Under the pieces are notes generated by a model. It was not told the origin of the DNA. It did no database searches and was given only the letters and a program-made list of their open reading frames with translations. From NCBI GenBank assembly GCA_021464415.1, contig CM038468.1:34522969-34586968 (forward strand): a stretch of 64,000 nt of DNA, in the 5' to 3' direction. Below, piece by piece: positions 35,404-47,832 of the stretch. Source of the DNA: Lonicera japonica. Lineage: Eukaryota; Streptophyta; Magnoliopsida; Dipsacales; Caprifoliaceae. Numbering within the stretch: position 1 is the first letter of the stretch; every line of letters starts with the position of its first letter. The translations under genes were made by a program, and so were the position numbers.

Positions 35404-38400
35404 CTGCATAAAGCCTCAACGGATTTCAGCTAGTTTGAGGCTCGGTCATACTTTTAATTTCCAATTTTACCTAACAAAACTCTTTTCCAAAAAAAATATG
35501 TTTGCAATGAATTGAACAATAAACGTTAGACGAAAATTAGAGGGCGCAGATTATGTTAACCACTATTTTGTAATTTTTTTAGCCCCAATAAGCATATATA
35601 TAATCTATATTCACGCATGAAGTCATATCATTGGCAAAGAAGCAACCTAGTTATGTGAGGGTGCATCAGAGAGAGGCTAGTTTATTGTTGATCGGGCAGA
35701 ATACTAGGTATAACAAGAGGCCAAAAATACCATAAAGATCAGACACATACCTGTAGAAGACAGCTACATTCACATCGCTTCTTAGATTTAATGTCAGCCC
35801 TCTTTATAACATACCTGTAGAACAACCTTTCAACGACAATAATTCGCAGACAATTCAGGATTTCAAATCCAGATTGCTTGAGTTGATAATATTTATCAGG
35901 ATACGCATTATGGACGTAGCGCAGAGCGTAAGGAAGTGCCCAGTTCACCAATGATGTTTTGAAACTTGAGTATGCTGGTCCATAATATATTGCTTCCCGA
36001 GTTGTCACCTGTAACAAAAGAGAGTAAATATTTATTAGGGAAGATTACAAATACTTCACATCTCCACGATCAAAAGTCTACCCTTCCAGATCTTAATATA
36101 TCATAGTTTTTTTTCTTTCTATCTTTTCTGTTTATGCCAAATTGTCGATGATGCAGCAAAAAGGCAAAAAAGCATATTCCACTTGGAAAATTTTGAATTG
36201 ACTGCAGGTTAGGTCTAGGTCGGATGGTAGACCTCATAATGATTATCGTGCATACATTTGTCTCATAATCAGCCAGAGTTTTGCAATAGCGATTTGGACA
36301 GGAAGAAGAAAGAGGTAGAGAAAACCAGAAGGAATTGTTGAATTGAACAAAAAATTGTAAAGGCACTTAAACATTCTAATTTCAATTTCAATTAGCAAAA
36401 ATCTGAAACCGTAAAATATTTTAAATTTCAATTTAGACATAGGAAAGGAACTCACTCACAAAAGGGAAGAAGGGAGCTTACCTCAGAAAGAGCAGGAATT
36501 CCTAATTTTAGGATAAGGGCAGAAACTGTTTCCATCTGTTCTTCGTTGTCGCTAGATTCTCCAAAGTGAAGAAAATCAATATTGTTGAAATTTTGAAATT
36601 CCTTTCTTAACTTGTTGTCATTACACCAGCATACAAGGCCAAATGAAGGGTGTAGAGAAACCCATTTATCTATTGCAGTGGGAAGCACCGTAAATTCCTC
36701 TTTCACAAGATTCTCTTTGAAGTACTCAATGTCTTCAGAATTCAGTAATCCAGATTTATATCCATCATTCCACTTCACAAAAACTTGGAACACCTTTGAA
36801 ACATCAAAGACAAATATGTATGTTTTCATATAATACATGAAATAACAAGTCAAATCCACTTATAGTTCTTAAAAAAAAAAAATCCACTTATGGTTTGGCT
36901 ATTTGAGTTTTGTTTCATTTTTTATTTTATTTTAAAAAATGCTTTTGGATTTTAAACTAGTGCTTAGTGGGAGTGGTTTGCAGGGAGGTTTTTGAAACTA
37001 AGTTTTGGAAACCAAAGTCTGAACCTAATCTCAACCAAATAAGAAATTATAATCCTGGTTGAGTTTAAACAAAGCACTCATCAAAATTTAAATTATTTCG
37101 TAAGCTACACTTTAACCAACTCGAACCAATCTTCAAAGTGAAGGAAAAAAGAAAATGAAAAAAAAAAAACAGAAAATATTTTTAAACTCCAATGAAACAC
37201 AAATCTAAAGTTAAAACTTGATCAAACGGGGTCTTACCATCTTAGCAACCAGTGAAGGCAAAGCAACAGTTGACAACTGCAGCAAAATCTGAAGATAGCT
37301 ACGGAAAGTAGGGATCTGGTTTACTCCACACTCATTCACAAAAAAGTCTCGAAGAGATGGGTAAATATTGCATAACAGTTTGCTGAAGGATCGATGGGTT
37401 GAATCTGGACTAGCAACTTCCACTTGGTCCACAGAACCAGTTGAATCGTGCCAGTAAACTTCTTGAGGAGTCAAAAATACACCAGGTACAATATCCTCTT
37501 GTTTAGAACCAGATGAATATGGAACAAAGATGAAAGCGCCAGTGCCAAAGTTCTCCATAATTTTTTGCTTCGAAGTAGCCATCTGGTTCGATATGAATGT
37601 GTAGAATTTGGCCATTTGTGATATGCTGAAATGAGAAGTGCTACTTATATGAGTGCTTCATTTTAAATCAATAAGCAGATGCCGACCAATCTACAAGATG
37701 GGCAATCTGTTTGTATATCTAAATTGGCTTGTTTGGTTCGAGTTTTAAAATAAGAATCGAGATTTTAGATTCCCAGAAAGCACCTTGACTCGCATTTGAA
37801 ATTCCATGCCAACGTTTTGTTAAGACTGGAACTCTCTTTCCCTTGCATTGAGAATAACTAGCTAATATCTTATTAAATTTTAAAATAACTTAATTAGAAC
37901 TAGTTATCATATTATAATATAATGGCATTACTTTATTATAATGCAAAACTAAAAATTCGGTTATTTGTCAAAAATAGGGGTAATTTTGTCAAAAACATAA
38001 AAATAGGAAAGGGTGTATCCTCTGAGCGTTCCCCCAATTAAATGGATCTAAGGAATTCTACTTTCCTAGGAATCCTGGATTCCTTTGCAAAATCCCAAGC
38101 AAACTTTGGAATTTTGGGTGAATGAGAACCTAGGATTCCAGGAATGATCCAAAGAATGAACCAAACAGAACCAAAAGTGTAAGACTGAAGACAACGGAAA
38201 AACATCAAGAAAATGGGAAATTGCTACGTGTGATGTATGAAGAAGAAAATGAAATGAAAGGAACAAAAATACCTAGCCTTGAAAGGCATTTCAGATCTTC
38301 TCCACACTCGAAGAACCGATAAAACATCATCAAGGGTAACTTGAGTCTTAAACCCGATATCATTCAACAATTTTTCACTCCTAACCTGTTCAAAAAATAA

Positions 38401-41400
38401 AATAATAGCATCGTAAACTATTAAATTGAAGTCATTCACCTAAATGACCCAATCAATAATGGTAAACGAATGTTCCAAATTAATTAACATAGCTTGCGGA
38501 ATAGTGCTAATGAAAGAAATCAATATAAGCCGTCATATTGACAAATAAACTAGGAGATATATGTAGCAGATATCAATATAAGCTACAGAAAAAAACCTTC
38601 ACAAAAGAGAGTTACATATCAAAATGTCAGTCCAACTGTATGGTTCTCACTGATCAAAACATATTTTACGAAGGGCTGTTTGGTTTAGAGATTGTTATTT
38701 TTCACCTTGGTGAGAAGTATTTTCACCTATTTCAAGTAATTTTTTATTTGTATGAAATTATGAATATAAATACTGAATATAATTATGTAACTCTTAAACA
38801 ATCATACAATACAAATTTAGTGCTTGGAGGTGATACATTTCATCATTTACCCCGAACGAAAGGGGACCTGAAAGACTCATAAGTCATAACAGAAAAATAA
38901 GAAATACTCTCATTTCAAAAATAAAAAGGAAAAATAAAAAGACTGAAGGGGCAAAAAAATGTGCGGCAAACAATAGGTAGTGGGCACAAAGATGTGCTCT
39001 TCAACTCTTAAATAATAGATGGACGATAATGGAAACGAAAAGTAACAGAGTATGGGTTTAAACTAAGGGAGCCGGTAAAGGCACCAAAAAAAACTAATTT
39101 CCTCACCCTTTATTTAAGCACCCATATATATTTTTTAATTTTACAAAAGCACCCTCAATAATTAGAGCACCCTATAAAACATGCCATTTTTTTTTTCTTT
39201 AGCAGAATACAAAGCGAAAGCTACAAAGGGAATTGGAGTAAACGCTAATGGGAATTGAGTAAACAGAGAGTTCCAATTTTTTGAGACAGAGAGTTCCAAT
39301 TTTTTGAGAGTTCCATTAAAGAGGAGTTCTGTTAAGTGAGAATGAAATTTCAAAAATTTCTTATATATATATATATATATTTAAGCCAATAATCTGTTAA
39401 GTGAGAATGAAATTTCAAAAATTAAGCTAACCTCCTCAGTACTCTAAAAAGAAAGATGAATTATGCTCTCTATAAATCTCACTCCACAATTAACAAAAAG
39501 TTGTAAGATTGGCTCTATATTTTCTCTCTATAAATCTCACTCCACAATTAACAAAAAGAAGTTTCAATAAATAATTAAGAAGTTTCTGGCAAATTTCTCT
39601 GGAAATTTCTCTGAAAATGCAAAATGAAAATGCTTATAGTGACTCTTCTCTCTCTCTCCAGTTCTTTTGCTACAGATTAATTGCACTTAGGTAGTTTTTG
39701 GGATGCAATGCTATGGTGGTTGTGGTTCAAAAGGTACATTAAAAAGTTCAACCATCATAAACGAAAAATTAGATTACTAAAAAGGTCTAGTTTTGAGGAC
39801 AATTCATCCACCATCTTGCGAGTCCGAGAGGAGAATTGTAGGTGTATTTGAATTAGGGAAATAAATAAACCCTATCTTAGATATGGGTGCTTTTACTAGA
39901 ACTATACAAGAATTGATGACTTTTTTTATCTTTTGAAAAAGGGTGTTGAAATTGGTTTTTAAGGGTGCTTTTACCATCACCCTTAAACTAACCTTTGGAA
40001 CAGCATAGGGTGCACTACTACCGAGAATTGACCCCACTGCTTCGCAATCGTGGAATAAATCTTTAGCCTTGTGAAGCTCATTATCCATACTCGATGCTAT
40101 CCAGTTAGTATCACGCAGCAAGCTTATAAACGAAGACTTGAAAGGTTTACTTTCCCCAGAGGAATTAATTTTGCAGTAACCAGTAACCTTATCACTGAAA
40201 CAATTATCCCATAAAGTATCAAGAAACTCCAAGAGGTGCTTGCATCTTTTGTGGTCCCCGCTTGAGAGCAACTGCGTTAGCAAATCAACTAATTCATGAG
40301 ATTCCCAATCTTTCGCAACTGATCCAGATGAAATCATTTCTCTTTCCCACATTATATTCTTGAGAAGATGAAGCATATCAGTGACTGGCTTCTCTATTTG
40401 AACTGTATGCACAAAATCAGTGAACCCTAATTCTTGAAAAAATGTTCTCCACGTCAGCATTCCGCCGGATACTGATTTGGTGATTGGGTGTTTCAAATAG
40501 GTTATATCAACTTCATGCCATTTAAAATCTATGCTGTTGATTAATTTATTCACATTGATAGGATTCCCAAACTCCTCACTGAAATGAATTGGAACCTCAA
40601 ATGGCCGTTTGAATCCATGATTTGTCGAAATAAGAGCTTTTTTACATAGTTCTGAGATCATGTACTCCCTTTCTACACAACAGCTGGGGCAACTTGATTG
40701 TAGGTGGAACATTACAAAAGAAAGGTATTCCGTCATCAATTCGTTATTTCCTATAGCCTTTCTCTCATCGGAAATTGCTGGTAAGATTTGTACCTTTACA
40801 ATTTCGTGCGCATATAACTGTTGTACCCCAACTCTACAAAGCATCCTAGTAAGATTTTCTACTGTAGATGCGTCAAATTGTTCATCATTAGCTGCAGCAA
40901 AAAGGGCTGGACTTACGATCCGAAGTTCAGCAAACAATTTAGGGAAGTCTTCGGGACAGTACTTGTTATTAAATGCAGTACTTAATGCATCAGAATGCAG
41001 CCAAATGGTACCATCGTCCACAGCACCATATTTACCATCTGAAAGAGGAATAAACGGTATTTTTCTGAGGGTATTTAAAACGTTTGATTCAGTAGAACGG
41101 GACATCAAACAAATGGCATTGATCCAAGAAGATAACCATGGCAAACCCATTGATCTGAGCCCATTCTCCTTATGGCATAAAGAAGATATAATCCGAATTA
41201 GGATTTTGGGCCCGTACTCCTCAATACCCAGAGCCCTTGCTAATGAATCTGATAGAACTACATCTTTATTCAATAATCCAAGGCCGAGGTGCTCATGAAG
41301 CAAGGTATCAGGTAAAAGAGCTCGAGATTGGTCAGTCCAATTTCTTAAAACCCTGCACGGTGGAACCCATTCACCACTATCCCCTTCCAATGGAAGGCAA

Positions 41401-44400
41401 TTTGACATGCGTAATTTAGAAGTGATCATTCGGGGTAGACTAGAAAAAAATCCGTGCACTTCACCTACAAGGGGAACGAAGCTCATGAAAGCCGTAACAG
41501 CCTTTCCTCGATTTTGGCTAAAACATGGGAGTTCACAAAAAGATCTCTCCGCATTAACAAACAATCCGGGGAACTCTGATAGTAACCACTGGTTCCATGG
41601 ACTGTCTCCATCAACTTCTTCCCTAGAAGAAGGAAGAACAAAGTCGCCTTGGAGGATGAATTTTAGACCGTATGTTCTTACAGGAAGAAAAGCGAAAACA
41701 GGTTGTGGGTCAATGTTCTTCCCATTACCCGATTTTTGCAATGTAAATGCTATAGAAATCTCTGTTGTTTGAACGTCATGACGGATGGCATTGGCCTGTA
41801 ACTTCCGAGAAGTTACAAACGAAGTCATTTTTTCCTTCCCAAATGAAACATTGACAATACCGTCTCCCAGAATCTCTTTCCTCATGACAATGAGTGAATC
41901 GTTGAGTGTGTTTCTAAACTTGATACACTGAAGATGGTGAAGAAAGAGCAATAAACATGGATGAAGATCTGAGAACATAGAGAGAATGTTGTTCAAGGCA
42001 AAGTCTTCGGAAAATTTAGACCTAAAAGGGAGCAAAATGCAAGTGCTCCAAATATTATCGTCCGCTTGGTCAGTATCTGTAGCTGCTAATTTGCTGAACA
42101 TGTGAATATCACATGGAGGTACCACTGTTGGCAAAACAAAGCCGATTTGGCCCTCAGTTATATCAAACTTGATGTGAAACCCATTGGAATGAATTTCTGG
42201 AGCATCAGAGACCTAAAAAAGGACCATACAGGTATCAGGAAACCGACTACTGATAGAATGCAATTACAGTAATAGCTTATTTCCATATTGAAATTACATC
42301 AGCAGATGCACCCCATACACACCAGTGAATACCAACAACTGACATAATTAAGAACAAAAAATGAGTCATCTACCAGAAACCAAAATGACTCGCAATCAAG
42401 CAGGGGGTGTCCTTTCATATGAGAAAATTTTAGTCACGGGATTTCAAAAAGTCAATGACTGCAAATGAACTTTTTCTACTTGAAAAATTCCAGGATTTTT
42501 AAATTCCATGAAAAAATGAATGGCTAGAATTGTGGGTAGACAATGGATATTTTTCTACTTCCACTCTTTTATATTTCTAGACAATGGCAAGAATCGACTC
42601 TAACTTTTTCTATCTTTATATTTTCTTCTTTTTTAACCCATATAGATCCATTTTTTTTCTTCTTATTCCTTTGTTTTTGTATCAAATGCTACAACAAGGT
42701 TCACAATTGTGGTTTAGAAGTTTTCAAATCGTAATTTGATGAGTATGCTTTACCCACCGAGAGCTAAGTAAAAGATCTCAATACATTGGACCATCTCTGT
42801 CTCCAAACAACACATCTTTCTTTGAAATCATTTTCTGTTTTCTTTCCCTGTCATTCTTTAGTTCATCTTACCTAATTGTCTAACCCCAGAACAAGAAATA
42901 AAACATCACAATTTTCTATCTAGAACAGAAAAGGGAAGCAAATTCTTTTAGGAAAGTATTTTGTTTTCATTACCCGAAATACTGATTTGAAGCCAATGCC
43001 TTTCTTTCCAATATATCCAGCAGATCCATTTTTGGTTGAATTTCCAACATCACAAAGTGCTTTTAGGTTCGCTGCAGAAAAACCTTGCTCGTTATTTAGA
43101 ACAATAATGCCTCCCTCCATAAGAATGAATGTAAGAGTTGGTTCCACGTTTCCGGGATAAACATTGTCATCAGCATTCTGAATCTAAAGAATCAGGGCAG
43201 AAAAAAAGATATTATAAAATTAGTCAACATATATATGTATCAGCAGTCAATTTACAAATATAAACCTAGAAACAAAAGATTGCTTCAGAATCCAACAGTT
43301 ACTAGTTTCACACTCATAAATAAATTAATGAAAATGATTGGAACCTAAGCATACACTTCTATGCTGCTCAAAAAGCATTTATTTCAAGAAGCAATGGACA
43401 AATCCTAAAAATTACATCTGCTTTTCGATTCCAACAATCAAGCTTTGGAACAATTTATTTCAATGGGATGGCTTAACAGACTCTGCATTTTGTATTTGAA
43501 TGTGATATACCATTTTTCTTGGATACTGTAAACGGTTTGAACAATTAATCGTGTTTATATTATTGCCTTACTGGAGATTACATGCAAAAAATCTGAAGCC
43601 TAATCCTTTGCACTAGATCCATTACACTTATGATTTGATTTTTACTCAAATGAAATACTGTTCCGATCTCAAATTAGCACTGTCTATTTTCTATGCATAA
43701 TCAATGTGTCAAAAGGGTAACGAAAAAAAAATTGAATAGGAAACAAACACTCACAATTTAAGCAACTCCAACTGCCAAAGATATTAAAGGAACTTTTAAT
43801 TATATGACAAACCAAATCAGAATAATAGAATCAAATATCAATATCATAAATAACAATTTCAAGTTAATGGTTTTTGAGCACAAGATAAATTGAGCATTTG
43901 TTAATTAAAAGAGATTATGCCTAAATTCTAATATACAATTGAAATGGCACTATTTAATTGAAGGATGTTTTTGACTTTGGGTACAAGTGTTAATGCTAAA
44001 TTTGACTTTAGATACCAATATATTGTTTTTTAGACTTTGGGTACCTTTAGGGTTTCGTTAGTATTCCGTCCAAAGGGGCTGAGTTGGCTACTAAGTCACC
44101 CCGTCCAATTACTTTCTCAAACACCCATTTGAATCACCCTGTCCTATCTCTCCATCCACCACTGTATGCATGAATCTACTTACTTAAATTATTAAGTGGA
44201 ACCACAAGAATATTAAAACGCTAAAATCCACACATACTACAAGGCTAGAAGATTCAAGTATAAGGGTGCATTTTGTAAAAGCAGTTCAGGAATTTTTTAT
44301 GAAAAGTTGGAAAATGTGGAATTATGTTTCTATATTTAAGCCTTTGCAGCTGGTATTTACAGCTATATTGTGTTTTGCGTAATTTAGTTTCTTTCCTTTT

Positions 44401-46488
44401 TTTAGTTGGATTTAGGTAGCTTAATTTCCTCTTTCCAGATTTTGCTTCCTGATTTTATGAGAGATTTCTCTCCTCTAATGCAGGATCTAGGTAGTTATTT
44501 TTGGGATGTTTTCCCTCTACTTTTTAGTTTAAATACTGGTGTATTATTCATTGAAATATTTTGAATAAAAAAGTGTGTTTTCCTCTCAAAATCTTCAGAA
44601 AAGCACACAAGTAATTTTGTCAAATATTTTATCAGTTTACGGGTTTTCCAGTGAATTCAATTCTTTGGTCAGGGTTAAGAAAATCTTTCCATGGAAATTA
44701 AGAAAAGGACAGAGAACATCTAACCAAATTTCCAATATTTCACAAAAGTTAGCAGTGTTTTGAATCACTTTCCAACTCTTTTATTAAAAGGACATCAAGT
44801 GTCTAATAAGCGTAATAAAAAAAGAACAAGAGGGAGAACACTTACTAATTCAAGTAGAAAATGTGAATCCTGAGAATACAACTCTTGTGAAAGACAATGG
44901 AGTGCTCTGCCCAACCGAGCATGTTGCTTCTTCAACATGCTACTTTCCATAACTGGAAGACTTGGATCCAGACCAAATTCTTCACGCCTGATAGACTCAA
45001 TAACCATGGACGGTAAGTCATCCTTATCAACTTCAGGTAAATTACCAAAACTACCACCAAAAAGCTCTGGATCCTTAGCCAGAGTGAATCCTTTATGTTC
45101 TTCATTATGCCAATCGGCCCCAATACGGATTACGGTTCCACCTTCACAAGAGGGAAACTTGCTTGATGCATCATCTTGTTCACACTTTGTGCCATTGATT
45201 GACTCGGAATTCAGTTCTTTTGAGAATGTATTCAATTCTTTAGATGAACAAAATGTATGATAATCATTAACCCACTCCACTATACCGAGTGACAAACCGA
45301 CTTCATGAAGAATGAGTCGCTGCTCTGTTCTTTTGCATTCATTTAAAATGGCTGAAGGTGCATCTTTAACAGCATGTTGCAACCCAGAAAGCAACACATC
45401 AGTGGCAAAACTGTGAAATTCAACAGGTAGGTAATCGAGACAATCAACGATAAAGTTTGATGCAACAGCTACTGCTTTATTCACTCCGTATCTGTCTTTG
45501 TTTAATGCAGATTCAACAAACATAATTTGTGCGAGAAACATTCGGTCACTGCTGGCCTCGATTTCTATAGAGTTCTTCAAAATAACTTCAAAAGCTTGTC
45601 GAGCGTGGCATTTCAATAGGGACAGAGGAACATTTTTTTCACCTCCATATAATGCAAACAAAGACAGCAATTGTAAGGCTGTTTGAAATGAAGAACCTTG
45701 AAGGAAAGCTTCTAGAAAAGAACCAATAGTAGCTGAATGATCGATCCGCAAAACCTTGCCACCCTTTGTCACCAAACAAAGAAGCTCTCTATTATTGACC
45801 TCATTCAACAACCACCTGAAAAGAGGACCAAGAGAAGGAGCAAATATACAGTCCCAGTGGGACCATGAGTCTACGTCGGTCAACATTGGAGCTCTAAGTA
45901 ACACTTTGATCGCATCTTTCGAAGTAACGGAACCGAGGGCTCCTTCTTTGTGACCTAGGTGACCTTCCTTGTGACCTATTCCAAACAAGGTGGCTGAAAA
46001 TAGGAGAGAACTAGAAATCCCATTGATATTGTTCTCTGTACCAAGATCCTGAATATCTTTCATTGAACCACTTTCCACTAATCTGAAGCAGACTGAAGGA
46101 AACTGCCTTGAAAGCAACTCAGAAATCCTTTCCTTGCTTAAATTTTTATTTTCCCATTCAATATTAGCTTGTGATAACAATACACTCAACTGACCCTGGA
46201 GCATACAAGCCTCTAAAGATATCTTTTCATGTGGGTCACCAATCAAACACTTCTGTAATGCTTGGGGTAGTAGGAAAAATTGTTTCTCTAGGAATTTGAA
46301 AAACTCCCCATATCCAAGGGACTCAAAATCCTTAACAGAGAACTGCTCCGATAGCCAATGCTCACATTTGCAAAGTTTCCGTAAGAAATTAAACTTTTTC
46401 TCCAGAGATGAATTTGCATTTCCCAGGATGTCATGATCATGCTCGAAATATGAAGAAACTTTCTTCAGAATATCTTCAACAATGACAA
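34324..46488 (-). CDS. NOV: NO VEIN (NOV)-like protein gene, eight visible exons
   Basis: A plant-specific very large protein; in Arabidopsis NOV is a nuclear factor needed for leaf vascular development and auxin-dependent cell fate. Exons (minus order): 46488-44846, 43183-42974, 42212-39993, 38385-38273, 37625-37238, 36793-36482, 36008-35751, 35403-34324. All borders are GT-AG and phases agree, giving about 2,073 codons without a stop. A GHKL (HSP90/histidine-kinase-type) ATPase segment is at visible residues ~545-620 and a DUF3883/NOV C-terminal domain at ~1955-2073. The Arabidopsis protein is about 2.7 kaa, so roughly 650 N-terminal residues are missing here. Upstream exons may lie beyond the retrotransposons or be lost. 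A MITE-like element and small repeats sit in introns. Confidence 0.88.
35751..36008 (-). CDS. NOV: NOV exon 7
   Basis: 258 bp encoding VTTREAIYYGPAYSS to CECSCLLQ. Acceptor TTACAG, donor GTATGT; phase 0. It contains LVNWALPYALRYVHNAYPDK, conserved-looking in the family. Confidence 0.85.
36482..36793 (-). CDS. NOV: NOV exon 6
   Basis: 312 bp encoding VFQVFVKWNDGYKSG to LGIPALSE. It includes FTVLPTAIDKWVSLHPSFGL and FLHFGES. Acceptor CAAAG, donor GTAAGC; phase 0 on both sides. Confidence 0.85.
37238..37625 (-). CDS. NOV: NOV exon 5
   Basis: 388 bp encoding SISQMAKFYTFISNQM through LPSLVAKM. It includes ENFGTGAFIFVPYSSG and PGVFLTPQEVYWHDSTG, sections typical of the NOV family. Acceptor TTTCAG, donor GTAAGA. 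Confidence 0.85.
37726..38172. mobile_element. MITE-like element in NOV intron 4
   Basis: The left end GGCTTGTTTGGTTCG is mirrored by the right end, which reversed reads GGTTCTGTTTGGTTC. The termini resemble those of the Tourist-like elements at 12950 and 22804, but the interior differs and I cannot define a target duplication. It lies entirely between exons 4 and 5, away from splice sites. Confidence 0.45.
38273..38385 (-). CDS. NOV: NOV exon 4
   Basis: 113 bp encoding VRSEKLLNDIGFKTQVTLDD, then VLSVLRVWRRSEMPFKA. CAG acceptor, TAG|GTATTT donor, phase 2 completed by the first base of exon 5. Confidence 0.85.
39269..39560. repeat. Nested short duplications in NOV intron 3
   Basis: AGAGTTCCAATTTTTTGAGA is tandemly repeated at about 39270-39310. 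TCTGTTAAGTGAGAATGAAA recurs at about 39327 and 39391. CTATAAATCTCACTCCACAA recurs at about 39470 and 39530. A TA microsatellite is at about 39364-39380. No coding role. Confidence 0.7.
39993..42212 (-). CDS. NOV: NOV exon 3
   Basis: 2,220 bp, 740 residues. Starts VSDAPEIHSNGFHIKFD directly after a TTTTTTAG acceptor, continuing the ATPase region in the sacsin/NOV manner (GQIGFVLPTVVPP; later LKFILQGDFVLPSSREEVD). It ends SSAPYAVPK at a GTTAGT donor. The frame past that donor is open for a while but has no family similarity. Confidence 0.9.
42974..43183 (-). CDS. NOV: NOV exon 2, ATPase core
   Basis: 210 bp, 70 residues. It carries the N-box (IQNADDN), an NNEQGFS segment at the position of the GHKL G1 box, the ALCDVGNSTK lid segment and the GKKGIGFKSVF G2 box. 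These bind ATP in HSP90, MutL and sacsin relatives. Borders: TTTAG acceptor and CGG|GTAATG donor. Confidence 0.9.
44846..46488 (-). CDS. NOV: NOV visible exon 1
   Basis: 1,643 bp, encoding visible residues 1-547, including VEDILKKVSSYFEHDHDIL at the start and SHFLLEL at the end. It closes at an ideal GTAAGT donor, and the LLEL joins IQNADDN of the next exon to form the start of the ATPase fold. A CAG acceptor precedes base 46488 with two bases carried over from a prior exon. The frame also stays open upstream, with an in-frame ATG at 46498 inside that acceptor, so a shortened protein starting MAAVVIVED is possible. Confidence 0.8.
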
Positions 46489-46905
46489 CTGCAGCCATAT
46501 AAAAAATAAAATAAACCCTCAAATGTAACAGGCAATTATTGATACTGGGGATTTCGATTTTTTTCCAAAGTGTAAGCACATCACTTATTCTTGAGATGAG
46601 ACAAATAACATTCTACCAACTGTAACCACGGACGAAACTAGTATTCAATCTTGCAAGGGGCGCAAATTTACATGAAAACATTTTATTGAACATGATAACA
46701 TATCGGATGATTTTTGTTCACTAATCATTCTTGGTATCACTTTGTTGTCCTTATAACATGTGGTACATTTATAAAATTATAAAATTTGTACATGTTAAAT
46801 TTATTTGAGCAAAGTATCTTGATTTTATCCCCCATTGTTAATGCTTTATTTGAATTAATCCAAGTAATCTAAGACTTAGTAAGATATTAAATTGTTTTTA
46901 GTTAG

Positions 46906-47672
46906 TGTGGGAGCATAATTCTAGAACCTCTATTTGGGCCGGGTGGCCAAGCACGGGCCTAGATTCTAGGGAGGCCAGCCCAGAGGAAGGAGATGAGCCA
47001 TAACAAATAGACATGGACGCGACAACCAGAGACAGCTAGCCAAAGATAATATTCCTACCAATCACCATACCAAGATATGGCTACGGTGAGATGCCGAGGT
47101 GGGTGCTTAGGGCGAATGCCAATGAAACACCTATATTTAGTGGTACTATCTGTGTTAGTTGCCCATATGGGCGTCCGGGCAAGTAGGAGCTTGACACCTG
47201 TAAAATGCAAAGTTGCTTGTGGATGATAAGGACACACGCCACACGTATAAAGGGTAGGTTTGCTTAGCAAACAATACCCTTTATAGTCATTTAGCCTTCA
47301 ACCTAATTGGGGATGGTAACCCTGATTCTATGTGTATAAATAGAAAGGATAGCTCGGAGGGAGGCTCGAGAGAATCAACAATAGGACACCCATTCCCATA
47401 CACTAATCTTTTTTCCTTGCAAATAGCCATCTCCATTGTAAAAGGCCATTAGAGCTTAGTGAAGAATACCAACACACACTCAGGGAGGACGTATTGCTGG
47501 ACTTGGGTATAAGAGCCACCGGAGGAACCTAGCCTCACTAACAAAACTCTCATTCTCGTTACCATTACTTCACTGTTCATTACCACCACCTATGCTAAGT
47601 TTGGTTCCCGACTTTATCACTTTGGGCTTGATTCTGTCTTCTTTGGGCTTGGTCAAATTTATGCTACCCACA
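46906..47672 (+). repeat. Left LTR of the gypsy element
   Basis: 767 bp, TGTGGGAGCATAATTC at the start, GCTACCCACA at the end, a 6-bp inverted terminal pair. The first 26 bases match 59526-59551 exactly. It is followed by the conserved PBS-region wording GCCGTCTGTGGGA (about 47679-47691). The host bases before it are GTTAG; the matching duplication would be beyond the window. Confidence 0.85.
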
Positions 47673-47832
47673 ATTGACGCCGTCTGTGGGAATCGGTGGC
47701 AAAAATCTTGTATATGATAATTAGATTTAGTTTCTTTCTCTGCAATTAATTTTGTAGTGTTTTCTGAGTTAATTGTTTTTCTTCACCTTTGTACTGCTTT
47801 GATTTAAATTGGTATTGGAATTTTTGGAGGAA

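Noticed and set aside
40660..41298. 212-codon open frame on the plus strand
   Set aside because: It is the antisense shadow of NOV exon 3, which has family similarity, correct splice borders and a 740-codon frame.
46600..46905. Missing NOV upstream exon between visible exon 1 and the gypsy LTR
   Set aside because: No frame here shows NOV-like sequence or a suitable donor.
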